A program made the translations under genes and the position numbers. The notes beneath the pieces were generated by a model. The model did not search any database and was not told the origin of the DNA. It saw only the letters and a list, made by a program, of their open reading frames with translations. Shown here piece after piece: positions 8,167 through 16,396 of a DNA stretch of 64,000 nucleotides (within the stretch, counting starts at the first letter, position 1; every line of letters begins with the position of its first letter). This DNA is from Cohnella sp. OV330 (lineage in GTDB: Bacteria; Bacillota; Bacilli; Paenibacillales; Paenibacillaceae). Location: the NCBI RefSeq assembly GCF_900112065.1, contig NZ_FOKE01000005.1, forward strand, positions 248,001 through 312,000, in the 5' to 3' direction.

Positions 8167-9264
8167 TTACTTATTCGAATTGGCTTCGTCTAACAGCTGT
8201 CGGGCATGCGCCTCGAGCCCGTCATAGAATGCCTTCACTTCGGGAATGGCCACCTGCTCCCCGTTTTTGCCCTTTTTGTAGACCGCGCCTCCCGTTTTCT
8301 CCACGATGGCCAGAAATTCCTGGGCGAGCTTCGCCGTGACCGTACCCGGATTATCGGCTATGGCCTTCTCCAGCGCAGTCTTGACCTGCGAATCGAGCTT
8401 GAACGTATCGAAGTCGAAAACAGGCGTGTTATCCAATCCCATCAACAAAAACGGGATATAACGCGTCGCAAACAAGGTCTCGGCCTGGTCCCGCTCGGGC
8501 GCATCCGGATGCGCCGTCACGTATGCTTCCGCTTGCGCGGCGCGTGCGACGACCTCCGAACGTTCGATGACAAGCCCGCCGTCGGAGGCCGACTTTTGAT
8601 CCGACTCGACGGCCAGCAGCGCGAGATAATCCTTCATGGCGGCGGTCACCTGCGTGTCTGCGCGTTTCAGCTTGCCATAGTCTACGACGGGGAAATAAAA
8701 GCCCTCGGTCGTCTCCAGCTTGTATCCGCCGTCTATGGCGCCCTGAACGAGCGCGCGCGCCTGTTCATCCTTGATTTGACCGATCTGCTGCGCACTAGGC
8801 GGCCATTCGAGCTTTTGCAGCGCCTGCTGGACCTTTTCCGGCTCGAACTTCCCCTGCATATTCGGCAACTGCCGATCATAATAGGCGAGCATCTCTCGCA
8901 AGAGCGCATCTCCCGTCTCCGGCGAAGCCTGCGCCAGCTTGTCGTCGAGCGCCTTGTTCAGCTCCGCGGCCGACAGGTCGGATTGGGCCTGCTCCTTGAA
9001 CGCTTCGAGCAACGAGGCGTCCGCATCCTGTCCCGATGTCGGACTCGCGGCAGCCGTTGCGGACGCGCTTGGCGACGGGGTCGGCGACGCGCTCGGGCTC
9101 GCCGAAGACGTCTGCGGCGACGAGGCGGACGCCGTGGCGTCCGAAGCGTCGTTTTTCGATCCTCCCGTGCAAGCAGCAAGGCCGGCCGCCAACAGCATTA
9201 CGAGCCCGTATGCAGGCAGCCGCAAGACCGTTCTTCGCTTCGCGTGTTTCGTCGTAACGCCCAT
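8167..9264 (-). CDS. Lipoprotein of unknown function
   Basis: The 365-residue product has a basic N-terminus, a hydrophobic stretch and a lipobox (LAAGLAAC), so it should be lipid-anchored on the outer face of the membrane. A Ser/Ala/Thr/Pro-rich linker of about 50 residues follows, then a mostly helical acidic domain with no motif I recognise. I preferred the ATG at 9264, ten bases after AAAGGA, to the ATG at 9294, which has no ribosome site. It appears monocistronic. Confidence 0.75.
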   Translation of the reverse strand: MGVTTKHAKRRTVLRLPAYGLVMLLAAGLAACTGGSKNDASDATASASSPQTSSASPSASPTPSPSASATAAASPTSGQDADASLLEAFKEQAQSDLSAAELNKALDDKLAQASPETGDALLREMLAYYDRQLPNMQGKFEPEKVQQALQKLEWPPSAQQIGQIKDEQARALVQGAIDGGYKLETTEGFYFPVVDYGKLKRADTQVTAAMKDYLALLAVESDQKSASDGGLVIERSEVVARAAQAEAYVTAHPDAPERDQAETLFATRYIPFLLMGLDNTPVFDFDTFKLDSQVKTALEKAIADNPGTVTAKLAQEFLAIVEKTGGAVYKKGKNGEQVAIPEVKAFYDGLEAHARQLLDEANSNK

Positions 9265-9404
9265 TTGTACCGCATCCTTTCCACCATGTCTCATGATTGC
9301 TAATTACCCATGCGCCTTCGCCCTTCGAATTTTTAGACGCTCCGGGCACAAAAATGGTTCCACGAAGAGGAAGTTTTATACATTGGCATCGAACAGGACG
9401 CTTA

Positions 9405-9434
9405 TTGAAGGGATTCGTCCAAATGCGTTACAAT
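9405..9434 (+). promoter_or_regulatory. Sigma-A-type promoter of the HAD phosphatase gene
   Basis: TTGAAG (9405-9410) and TACAAT (9429-9434) are 18 bp apart, about 44 bases before the start codon. Confidence 0.55.
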
Positions 9435-9477
9435 CGAGGAAACCTGTCCGCCTACATAAAAAGGAGAGAAACCTGCT

Positions 9478-10281
9478 ATGTCTTCTTACCGCCTCATCGC
9501 GATCGACCTCGACGATACGCTGCTGAACGACAAACTCGAAGTGACCGAAGCGACGCGCGAGGCGCTTGCTCAAGCGATGTCGCAAGGCGTTCACGTGACC
9601 TTGGCTACGGGCCGCATGTTCGCTTCCGCCAAGCAGACGGCCGCCCAAGTCGGCCTGAACGTGCCGCTCATTACTTACCAAGGCTCGCTGGTCCGCAATC
9701 TGCTTGACGAGCGCACGCTGTACGAGCGCTCCGTCGATCTCGAAGCGGTCCGCAGGCTCTACGGCTATACGCGCGAGCGCAAGCTGCACCTGCAGACGTA
9801 TATCGACGACAAGCTTTATTCCTTCGATGACGGAGACAGGCTTGCAGCCTACGCGAAGCAATCGAATATCCCCTACATCGTCGAGCCCGACCTGGACGCA
9901 TTGCCGGCCGGACATCATACGAAGCTGATTATCATCGACGAGCCGGCCCTACTGGACGAGATCGCGCCCGAGCTTCACGCGCTTCTCGGTCCGGACGTCC
10001 ATATCACGAAGTCCAAGCCTCATTATTTGGAATTCACGCACGGCGAGGGCACGAAAGGACATGCGCTAAGATTTTTGGCCGGGCATTACGGCTTGACGAT
10101 GGATCAAACGATCGCGATCGGCGACTCTTGGAACGACCGCGAGATGATCGAGGCCGCGGGTCTCGGCGTCGCGATGGCGAACGCGGTGCCCGCGCTTCGC
10201 GAGATCGCGGACTACATCACGGCCAGCAACAACGAGGATGGCGTGAAGCAAGTCGTCGACAAGTTTATTTTAAACGCATGA
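9478..10281 (+). CDS. Cof-type HAD-IIB phosphatase
   Basis: The 267-residue protein has the HAD nucleophile motif DLDDT (D10, D12), motif II ATGR, a C2B-type cap and the GDSWND motif IV close to the C-terminus (with GVAMANA after it). This is the YcsE/YwpJ/Cof layout: a cytosolic magnesium-dependent phosphatase acting on small sugar phosphates, flavin or pyridoxal phosphates. The exact substrate cannot be read. AAGGAGAG lies upstream of the start. It is followed by its own hairpin terminator. Confidence 0.92.
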   Translation: MSSYRLIAIDLDDTLLNDKLEVTEATREALAQAMSQGVHVTLATGRMFASAKQTAAQVGLNVPLITYQGSLVRNLLDERTLYERSVDLEAVRRLYGYTRERKLHLQTYIDDKLYSFDDGDRLAAYAKQSNIPYIVEPDLDALPAGHHTKLIIIDEPALLDEIAPELHALLGPDVHITKSKPHYLEFTHGEGTKGHALRFLAGHYGLTMDQTIAIGDSWNDREMIEAAGLGVAMANAVPALREIADYITASNNEDGVKQVVDKFILNA

Positions 10282-10283
10282 GC

Positions 10284-10308
10284 TAAAGCCCGCTCGTTCG
10301 GGCCTTTT
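10284..10308 (+). terminator. Terminator of the HAD phosphatase gene
   Basis: GCCCG (10288-10292) pairs with CGGGC (10299-10303), followed by CTTTTC. It is a short but well-placed stem directly behind the stop codon. Confidence 0.6.
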
Positions 10309-10332
10309 CGCCGCAATCCGATTTCGACCGTC

Positions 10333-10381
10333 AAAAAAGGCTTCCGCAAGCTCGTTTTTCAGAGCAGGCCGGAAGCCTTTT
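10333..10381. terminator. Terminator of the XRE regulator gene
   Basis: AAAAAAGGCTTCCG (10333-10346) pairs with CGGAAGCCTTTT (10370-10381). The A-run gives a U-tract on the minus strand. The right arm overlaps the regulator's own stop codon. Confidence 0.8.
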
Positions 10382-10739
10382 ACGTATTGCGCCGATCGGC
10401 GTCCTTTTCTTTTTTCCGCTTCTCCCGAAGAAGCCGGTACATCTCGAGCTGCTCCTGCAAATGTCCCGCCTCTTCCTCCGTCAGCGGCTGCTCGACGCCT
10501 TGAATGACGAAACGGTTCGGTTCGGCTGACGCTTGCTCCTTGTCGATGCCCGTGAGCAGCCAATCGAGCGATACCTCGTAAATGCTCGCAAGCTCCCTTA
10601 ATATCTCATTATCCGGCTGCGACCGGTTGTTCTCGTATTTGGATATCGTCGTGAAGTCCACGCCCAGCGCGCCCGCGACTTCGTTTTGCGTCATATGCTT
10701 TTCTTGCCTGGCCAGCTTCAAGCGTTTGCCGAATGTCAA
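10380..10739 (-). CDS. XRE-family (Cro/cI-type) transcriptional regulator
   Basis: The 119-residue protein has an HTH_3 domain over residues ~4-62 (RLKLARQEKHMTQNEVAGALGV, then TISKYENNRSQPD and LDWLLTG). A C-terminal EEEAGHLQEQLEMYRLLREKRKKEK helix, probably coiled coil, may mediate oligomerisation. The layout resembles small SinR/YdzL-type repressors. The gene is divergent from a tiny membrane protein, and a palindrome lies between the two, so it may control that promoter and its own. No recombination genes are nearby, so it is not obviously prophage. Confidence 0.88.
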   Translation of the reverse strand: MTFGKRLKLARQEKHMTQNEVAGALGVDFTTISKYENNRSQPDNEILRELASIYEVSLDWLLTGIDKEQASAEPNRFVIQGVEQPLTEEEAGHLQEQLEMYRLLREKRKKEKDADRRNT

Positions 10740-10810
10740 CGGTTACACCTCGCGCTTTTTGCTTCAGTATAAAAGATATGAATTCGGCTCCGGACACACT
10801 TGCATATAAA

Positions 10811-10826
10811 TCAAGTTTTAACTTGA
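10811..10826. promoter_or_regulatory. Palindromic operator candidate and AT-rich promoter region
   Basis: TCAAGTT-TT-AACTTGA is a perfect inverted repeat. Directly downstream lie TTGACA (10831-10836) and an AT-rich TATAAT-type stretch (from about 10843), but their spacing is too short for a single standard promoter. Pairing TTGAAT (10823-10828) with TATAAT gives 15 bp. A second small palindrome, TGAAGT-T-ACTTCA, is at 10864-10876. Confidence 0.5.
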
Positions 10827-10876
10827 ATTTTTGACAATTTTTATATAATATAAAATCAATACATGAAGTTACTTCA

Positions 10877-11029
10877 ATGGAGGGAACGTTCATTTTTATT
10901 CACGATCAGCCTTACCCTTTGTATTATTGGATCATTAGTCTTTCCGTCATACTCATATTGGTGGGATGCCTCGTGCGCGGCGAGCTTCGCAAGCGGAGAT
11001 TGGAACGAGAAGACGAAGAAGCCCAATAA
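10877..11029 (+). CDS. Small single-pass membrane protein, possibly starting at an ATT codon
   Basis: This frame encodes up to 50 residues: a short N-terminus, one transmembrane helix (YYWIISLSVILILVGCLV) and a highly charged tail (RGELRKRRLEREDEEAQ). It stops directly before a terminator. The ATG at 10877 has no ribosome site, but GGAGGG (10879-10884) lies seven bases before an in-frame ATT at 10892, which would give MFIHDQPYPLYYW and 45 residues. An overlapping frame from 10863 is longer but lacks protein-like features. The function is unknown; the charged tail suggests a partner protein. Confidence 0.55.
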   Translation: MEGTFIFIHDQPYPLYYWIISLSVILILVGCLVRGELRKRRLEREDEEAQ

Positions 11030-11035
11030 AAAAAG

Positions 11036-11065
11036 GTGCCGTCCGAGCGGATGCCCGGACGGCTC
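11036..11065 (+). terminator. Hairpin after the small membrane protein
   Basis: GCCGTCCG (11038-11045) pairs with CGGACGGC (11056-11063). There is no T-run on the plus strand, but it is directly behind the stop codon. Confidence 0.5.
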
Positions 11066-11069
11066 CATG

Positions 11070-11107
11070 CAAAAAGGACGAAGGCGGCAAACGCGCCTTC
11101 GTCCTTT
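11070..11107. terminator. Terminator of the sulfate transport operon
   Basis: AAAGGACGAAGGCG (11073-11086) pairs with CGCCTTCGTCCTTT (11094-11107). On the minus strand it ends in TTTTT, about ten bases after the stop of sbp. Confidence 0.85.
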
Positions 11108-11116
11108 ATCGTTAGG

Positions 11117-12211
11117 TCACTTGCCGGCCAGCACTTGGTACCATACGCCGCGTTTCGCGTACAGCTCGCCGCGAACCTGGCCCCATCCGCCGAGATAGCC
11201 GATATCGAACAAGCCCGATGGCGTGACGTACCGGTCCGCATAGCGGCTCGCCGCCTCTTCGTTCACCGGCCTGAAGCCATGCTCGGCGAACACCGCTTGC
11301 GCTTCCGCGCCGCTCATATAGGCCACCAGCGCATCGGCGGCGGCGCGCACGCCGTGCGCGTCCGCATTGACGTCGACGACGCCGGCCGGATTTTCGATCA
11401 GGATCGTATCTTCCGGCGTCACGATGTCGTAATGCACGCCCTGCGCCACGCGGGCAAGCAGCTCGTTTTCATAGGTGACGATCACGTCGCCGACCCCGTA
11501 TTCGAAGGCCGCCATCGATGCGCGGCCGCTTTTGTCCATCGATTCGACATTCCGGTAGACGGCTTTCAAAAAGGCTTTTGCCGCGTCCGGATCCTTCTTC
11601 CCCGATTCGCGCTCCGCCTGCTTCAGTCCTGCGCCGTAGATCGCGTTGATGTCCCACTGCGCGCCGCCCGATACCTTCGGATTGGGGAACAGCACTTTGA
11701 CGCCAGGCTTGGCCAGATCGGCGAACCCGGTGATGCCAAGCGGATTGCCTTCCCGCGTCCCCAATACGACGATCGAGCGCGTGATCATGCCGCCCGTCTC
11801 CGTCTTTTTCCAATCCTTGCTCATGAGGCCGGCCTTGACGATCTTGTCCATGTCGCCCTCGAGCGAGAGCACGGCGACGTCGGCCTTGAAGCCGCCTACG
11901 ATCGATCTGGCCTGGGTGCCCGAAGCCTCGTAGGACTCCTGGAACTTCAGCTTCTGCCCCGTCTTCGCTTCCCACGCCCGGCCGAAGGCGGGCAGAATCT
12001 CCTGCAGCGCGTCCTTCGCGACCGAGTAAGCGCCGATGACGAGCGTCGCCGTCCCCGCATCCTGCGCGGCCGCGCCTTCTCCTTTGGCTGAAGAGCCGTT
12101 CGACGACGCGCCTCCGCAGCCGGCCAGCGACACCCCGAGCGCGGCGGCCAGCAGCCATCCACTCAGCCGGCGGCCCGCGACGCGCCGCTTAGTCCATCTG
12201 TTGCTATTCAA
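11117..12211 (-). CDS. sbp: Sulfate/thiosulfate ABC transporter substrate-binding lipoprotein (TTG start)
   Basis: The 364-residue protein matches the CysP/Sbp family: GAYSVAKDALQEILPAF, FQESYEASGTQARSIVGGFKADVAVLSLEGD and the GVGDVIVTYENE region. The lipobox LGVSLAGC shows that it is anchored outside the membrane. I chose the TTG at 12211 because GGAGG lies nine bases upstream and a compact signal peptide (NSNRWTKRRVAGRRLSGW, then the hydrophobic core) follows; the longer frame to 12262 has no ribosome site. It is the last gene of the cysT-cysW-cysA-sbp run, an unusual order, since the binding protein often comes first. Confidence 0.9.
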   Translation of the reverse strand: MNSNRWTKRRVAGRRLSGWLLAAALGVSLAGCGGASSNGSSAKGEGAAAQDAGTATLVIGAYSVAKDALQEILPAFGRAWEAKTGQKLKFQESYEASGTQARSIVGGFKADVAVLSLEGDMDKIVKAGLMSKDWKKTETGGMITRSIVVLGTREGNPLGITGFADLAKPGVKVLFPNPKVSGGAQWDINAIYGAGLKQAERESGKKDPDAAKAFLKAVYRNVESMDKSGRASMAAFEYGVGDVIVTYENELLARVAQGVHYDIVTPEDTILIENPAGVVDVNADAHGVRAAADALVAYMSGAEAQAVFAEHGFRPVNEEAASRYADRYVTPSGLFDIGYLGGWGQVRGELYAKRGVWYQVLAGK

Positions 12212-12298
12212 GATCGCCAACCTCCCGGCGGTGCCTCCGCAGGCTCCCGCATATGCAGCCAAGCGAACGGCAGCCCTCGCGGACTGCCGGCGACTGGA

Positions 12299-13372
12299 TC
12301 AAATGTATACGAACATCGGGTCAGCCTTCAGCTTGTTCTCCATGACCCAGCTCTCGCTGTCGTTGAACAAGTAAGCGCGGTGAACGAGCACCTGCACCTC
12401 TTCGCCCGGATGAAGCACTTCTTTCTCGAGCGAACGGTAGGTGACGAGCTTGATTCCGCCTACCTCCACCTCGACGAGCCATTCGCTGCCGCGGAAATGG
12501 ATGTGGCTGACCCGACCGGCCTCCGTCGCCGATAGCAGCTGCGTGAACTCATCCTTACGACCGATCTCGATATACTCCGGCCGGATCAAGCCCCTGGTCC
12601 CGGACGATACGGCCGCATCGCCGAAGCCTCGAAGCGCTCCGATATTATCGACGATCCGGGATTCCCCGATGAAGCCGGCGACGAACGGCGTCTTCGGATC
12701 CTTGTAAATCTCCCACGGAGAACCCTTCTGCTCCAGGTTGCCTTTGTTGATGATCATAATCTCGTCCGCGACCTCGATCGCCTCGTCCTGATCGTGCGTG
12801 ACGAAGATCGAGGTGATGCCCAGCCGATCGATCATCTCGCGGAGCCAAGAGCGCAGCTCGTGCCGGATCTTGGCGTCGATCGCCGCGAACGGCTCGTCGA
12901 GCAGCAGCAGCTGCGGCTCCGGCGCGAGCGCCCGCGCGAACGCCACGCGCTGGCGCTGACCGCCGGACAGCTGGTGCGGGTAGCGGGACTCGAAGCCCTT
13001 GAGCCCGGTTAGCTCGGTCAGGTTGGCGACGCGCTCCTTGATCTTGGCTTTGTTCCACTTTTTGACCTCGAGGCCGAAGGCGATATTCTCGCTGACCGTC
13101 ATGTGCTTGAACAGCGCGTAGTTCTGGAAAACGAAGCCGATGCCGCGCTCCTGCGGCGGCAGGTCGTTGACCCGTTGGCCGTGGAAGACGATATCGCCCG
13201 AATCGGGCGTTTCGAGCCCGGCGAGCATGCGCAGGATCGATGTTTTGCCGCCGCCGCTCGGGCCGAGCAGCCCGATAAGCTGGCCTTTTTCGACGCTGAA
13301 GTCGACGTCCTTGACCGCTTGAAAGCTGCCGAACGATTTATTTAATCCCCGTACTTCGACATGCATGCTCAA
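12299..13372 (-). CDS. cysA: Sulfate ABC transporter ATP-binding protein CysA
   Basis: The 357-residue protein has Walker A GPSGGGKT, the signature LSGGQRQR, Walker B LLLLDEP, the H-loop THDQDEA and a C-terminal TOBE-like domain that includes the LIRPEYIEIG segment typical of CysA. It powers sulfate or thiosulfate import. Its start overlaps the cysW stop by four bases (ATGA), so translation is probably coupled. About 90 bases separate it from sbp, with no terminator in between. Confidence 0.94.
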   Translation of the reverse strand: MSMHVEVRGLNKSFGSFQAVKDVDFSVEKGQLIGLLGPSGGGKTSILRMLAGLETPDSGDIVFHGQRVNDLPPQERGIGFVFQNYALFKHMTVSENIAFGLEVKKWNKAKIKERVANLTELTGLKGFESRYPHQLSGGQRQRVAFARALAPEPQLLLLDEPFAAIDAKIRHELRSWLREMIDRLGITSIFVTHDQDEAIEVADEIMIINKGNLEQKGSPWEIYKDPKTPFVAGFIGESRIVDNIGALRGFGDAAVSSGTRGLIRPEYIEIGRKDEFTQLLSATEAGRVSHIHFRGSEWLVEVEVGGIKLVTYRSLEKEVLHPGEEVQVLVHRAYLFNDSESWVMENKLKADPMFVYI

Positions 13373-14172
13373 TGCACTTCCTTTCGGGATTTAGACCATT
13401 CCATCACGAGCAATAAAAGGACCGAAGCGGCCGCGAGCACCAATGCGACCGAGTTGGCCGCGGTCAAATCGAAATTCTCGACGTCCTGATAAACGAGCGT
13501 CGTCGCCGTCTGCGTCTTGTTGATAATGTTGCCCGAGACGACCAGCACGGCGCCGAATTCGCCCAGACAGCGCGCGACCGTCAAGATCACGCCGTATACG
13601 ACGCTCCAGCGGATAAGCGGCCATGTGACGCGCCAGAACGTCGTCCAGGCGTAAGCTCCCATCATATGGGCGGCCTCCTCCTGCTGGCTGCCGACCTCCT
13701 GCAGCACCGGCATCACTTCGCGGATCACGATCGGAAACGTAACGAACAGCGTCGCGAGGATCATGCCCGGGAGCGCGTACACGATGTCGACGCCGGCGCG
13801 GCCTAGCATGGCGCCGACGGCGCTGTCGGGTCCGAGCAGCAGGACGATCATCAGGCCGCCGATCACGGGCGATACGGCGAAGGGCAGATCGACGATGGCG
13901 TTCATGACGGCTTTGAGCCGCTTCCCGAGCCAGTTCGCGCGGACCAGGTAGAGGGAAAGCATGACGCCGAAAACCGTGTTGACTACGGTCACGCACACGG
14001 CGATGATGCCCGTCATCAGAAGCGCATGCTGCGCCTCCGGACGCGAAATGCCCGCCGAGAAGCCGCTCCAGCCGTCGTCGAACGCACCCTGCACGATCCG
14101 CAGCAGCGGAACGATCAGAAGGACGGCGAAGATCAGCGTCGTCAAACCGATCCAGAATCTTCTGATGGTCAA
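13369..14172 (-). CDS. cysW: Sulfate ABC transporter permease CysW
   Basis: The 267-residue membrane protein has six predicted helices. It carries LPFAVSPVIGGLMIVLLLGP and the EAA-loop-like EVGSQQEEAAHMMGAYAWTTFWRVTWP, which contacts the ATPase. The N-terminal RRFWIGLTTLIFAVLLIVPL and the LVYQDVENFDLTAANSVAL segment fit CysW rather than CysT. It overlaps cysT and cysA by four bases at either end. Confidence 0.93.
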   Translation of the reverse strand: MTIRRFWIGLTTLIFAVLLIVPLLRIVQGAFDDGWSGFSAGISRPEAQHALLMTGIIAVCVTVVNTVFGVMLSLYLVRANWLGKRLKAVMNAIVDLPFAVSPVIGGLMIVLLLGPDSAVGAMLGRAGVDIVYALPGMILATLFVTFPIVIREVMPVLQEVGSQQEEAAHMMGAYAWTTFWRVTWPLIRWSVVYGVILTVARCLGEFGAVLVVSGNIINKTQTATTLVYQDVENFDLTAANSVALVLAAASVLLLLVMEWSKSRKEVH

Positions 14173-15020
14173 CGCGCCCGCCTCCTTCGAACGAAATTAA
14201 CCGTCCATAAAATAAGGAGGGACAAGGTGAGCAGCAGAACCGAGACCGCTGCGGCGCCCGCTGGATTGTCGCTCTCGATCTCGCCGAAGATGTAGACGGA
14301 GGCGACCAGCGTGCGTCCGGGAATGTTGCCCGCCACCAGCACGACCGCGCCGAATTCGGCGAGCGCGCGCGAGAAGGCGAGCATGGCGCCGCTCACGATG
14401 CCAGGCATCATGCAGGGCAGGATGACCCGAAAAAACGTGCGCGACTTCGAAGCGCCCATCGTGTACGCCGCTTCCTCTTCCGAAGCGTCAAGCTCCTCGA
14501 GCATCGGCTGAACCGCGCGGATGACGAACGGAAACGTAACGAAGATCATGGCCACGACGATCGCCGGCTCATGGAACAGAATCGTCGTGCCGAGCGCCTC
14601 CGCCCCGCTGCCGATCCAGCTCCGAGGTCCGAGCAGCAGCAGAATCATCAACCCGATGACGGCGGTCGGCAACGCGAACGGCAGATCGACCAGGCTGTTA
14701 AGCAAGCTCCGTCCCGGGAACCGGTAACGGACGAGCACCCAAGCCGCCAAAGTGCCGACCGCCGCGTTGATGATCGTAGAAATCACCGCAAGCTTGACCG
14801 TGAGGATCACGGACTTCCAGGCCAGCGCTTCCGTGACGTTGTCGGCAAAAGCCTGAAAACCGCCTGACAGCGATTGCACGTAAATGCCTGCGATCGGACA
14901 AACGATAAGAATAATAAAATAAAGCATGACGGTGCTGCGGAATCCCCAGCTCCACCATCGGCTCTGCAGCATGTTGGTCACGTATGCGAACCTCCAGGAT
15001 GGGCTTTGTTGCCACTCCAT
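14169..15020 (-). CDS. cysT: Sulfate ABC transporter permease CysT
   Basis: The 283-residue inner-membrane permease is the first gene of the operon. It shows LPFALPTAVIGLMILLLLGP and an EAA loop (ELDASEEEAAYTMGASKSRTFFRVILP), with six helices. The VYIFGEIESDNPAGAAAVSVLLL segment is typical of CysT/CysU. It pairs with CysW to form the sulfate channel. A promoter and a CymR-like palindrome lie upstream, so the operon is probably sulfur-regulated. Confidence 0.93.
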   Translation of the reverse strand: MEWQQSPSWRFAYVTNMLQSRWWSWGFRSTVMLYFIILIVCPIAGIYVQSLSGGFQAFADNVTEALAWKSVILTVKLAVISTIINAAVGTLAAWVLVRYRFPGRSLLNSLVDLPFALPTAVIGLMILLLLGPRSWIGSGAEALGTTILFHEPAIVVAMIFVTFPFVIRAVQPMLEELDASEEEAAYTMGASKSRTFFRVILPCMMPGIVSGAMLAFSRALAEFGAVVLVAGNIPGRTLVASVYIFGEIESDNPAGAAAVSVLLLTLSLLILWTVNFVRRRRAR

Positions 15021-15078
15021 AATTCCTATTAAATTAGTTGGTATTGCTACTTTAGCAGATCGGCCCTTGATTCGTCAA
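15021..15078 (-). promoter_or_regulatory. Promoter and CymR-like operator of the sulfate operon
   Basis: On the minus strand TTGACG (15073-15078) and TAAAGT (15049-15054) are 18 bp apart. Directly after the -10 lies an imperfect 25-bp palindrome (15021-15045) with outer half-sites AATACC and GGAATT, resembling the operators of the cysteine-metabolism repressor CymR. A repressor there would block initiation. Confidence 0.55.
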
Positions 15079-15150
15079 CGACATTTCGGTATTTTGTCAG
15101 ATAGAAGGGGCGCCCCTCGAGGGACGCTCATATAGGAGGCTGAAATAACG

Positions 15151-15552
15151 ATGCTGTTTAAAGAAAAGCTCCGCACGTCTTCCCGGGACGAGATCGTCGA
15201 TATCACCAGGCAGACCGCCGCGCTCGTCGCGCGTTCGGGCGTTCAAGAAGGCTTGGCCGTCGTCTATTGCCCGCATACGACCGCGGGCATCGCGATCAAC
15301 GAGAACGCGGATCCCGACGTCAAGCGGGACGTGCTGATGCGGCTCGACGAAGTGTATCCTTGGACGCATCCGAAGTACCGCCATGCGGAAGGCAACACGG
15401 CCTCCCACCTGAAGGCGATCACGACGGGCAATTCGCAGATGGTCATCGTCAGCGGCGGCAAGCTGCTGCTCGGACGGTGGCAAGGCGTTTACTTCTGCGA
15501 ATTCGACGGGCCGCGGGACCGCGAATACTTCGTCAAGGTCGTCGAAGGCTGA
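15151..15552 (+). CDS. yjbQ: YjbQ-family (UPF0047) protein
   Basis: The 133-residue protein matches the YjbQ/UPF0047 family over its whole length: [36 protein letters not shown], and a C-terminal [17 protein letters not shown]. The conserved histidines probably bind a metal. Members have been linked to secondary thiamine-phosphate synthase activity, but the physiological role is unsettled. TAGGAGG sits upstream of the ATG. It is divergent from the sulfate operon and looks monocistronic. Confidence 0.92.
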   Translation: MLFKEKLRTSSRDEIVDITRQTAALVARSGVQEGLAVVYCPHTTAGIAINENADPDVKRDVLMRLDEVYPWTHPKYRHAEGNTASHLKAITTGNSQMVIVSGGKLLLGRWQGVYFCEFDGPRDREYFVKVVEG

Positions 15553-15621
15553 CGAGGCCTGGCCCGGCGCTGCGGATCGCGTCGGGCTTCGCCTTCAAGT
15601 CCGAGCTCCGGCAAGCGTTAA

Positions 15622-16257
15622 TTACGAGAGCTCCTCCGTAAAATAACGCGCCTCTCCCCTGGTTACGATGCCCTGTCCTTGCGTCAGGTCGGTCATCCAC
15701 GCTTCGAAGCGTTCTGCTTCCGCTTCCTCCGGCAGGCACAGCACGCGCACCCGATCGGTAAACGCGACGTCCCCGACCTTCACGCCTCGGCCGCGCAGTT
15801 CGTTTTCGATTTTGCCGTACCATGTATAGTCGACGTCGACCGCGATTTCCCGATGCAGCACTCGGACGATCGGCCCCGCCGCATCGGTCCCGGCCACGGC
15901 GCCGTCGGTGTAGGCGCGGACGAGCCCGCCCGCTCCCAGCATGACGCCGCCAAAATAACGCGTGACCACGACGACCGTATTTTTGAGTCCGCGGTTTTTA
16001 AGCACCTCCAAGATCGGACGACCCGCGGTCCCGCTCGGTTCCCCGTCGTCCAGCGCTTTCTGCCACTGAGCGCGCTCTCCGATCGTGTAGGCAGAACAAT
16101 TGTGCGTCGCGTTCCAATGGCGTTTCTTGATCTCCTCGATAAAGGCGACCGCTTCTTCCTCGCTCTCCGCCGGCTTGGCGTGCCCGATGAAGCGCGACTT
16201 TTTAATGACGATATCTTGTTCCCCGTATCCCGCTACGGTGGCGTATCGCGCCAGCAT
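15622..16257 (-). CDS. yigZ: YigZ/IMPACT-family protein
   Basis: The 211-residue product has the UPF0029/IMPACT N-terminal domain with KKSRFIGHAKPAESEEEAVAFIEEIKKRHWNATHNCSAY, DDGEPSGTAGRPIL and TRYFGGVMLGAGGLVRAY; the last ~65 residues form the DUF1949 ferredoxin-like domain. The family is thought to interact with translation or nucleic acids, but its bacterial function is unclear. The start at 16257 follows GAAAGGAAG; the frame upstream to 16371 runs into the pgi terminator and is not conserved. Confidence 0.92.
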   Translation of the reverse strand: MLARYATVAGYGEQDIVIKKSRFIGHAKPAESEEEAVAFIEEIKKRHWNATHNCSAYTIGERAQWQKALDDGEPSGTAGRPILEVLKNRGLKNTVVVVTRYFGGVMLGAGGLVRAYTDGAVAGTDAAGPIVRVLHREIAVDVDYTWYGKIENELRGRGVKVGDVAFTDRVRVLCLPEEAEAERFEAWMTDLTQGQGIVTRGEARYFTEELS

Positions 16258-16329
16258 GCTCCGACTTCCTTTCCCATGGCCTTGCTCAGATGCTTGTCCT
16301 CCCAGTTTACCATGATCCCAGATAAGGAA

Positions 16330-16363
16330 AAACCGCCCCGGACGAAGGTCCGAAGGCGGTTGT
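16330..16363 (-). terminator. Terminator of pgi
   Basis: AACCGCC (16331-16337) pairs with GGCGGTT (16355-16361), with inner pairing of CGGAC and GTCCG. The minus strand ends in TTTTTCC. It lies about 35 bases behind the pgi stop. Confidence 0.8.
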
Positions 16364-16396
16364 CGCATCATCCGTTTGAGATGTGCGGTCCAGGCG

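Noticed and set aside
10863..11198. A 111-codon plus-strand frame over the small membrane protein
   Set aside because: It runs through two terminator hairpins into the sulfate operon and has no ribosome site at its ATG; the other frame looks like a real membrane protein.
15106..15117. A 12-bp perfect palindrome AGGGGCGCCCCT before yjbQ
   Set aside because: It is short, GC-rich and has no loop or T-run; it could be a chance palindrome.
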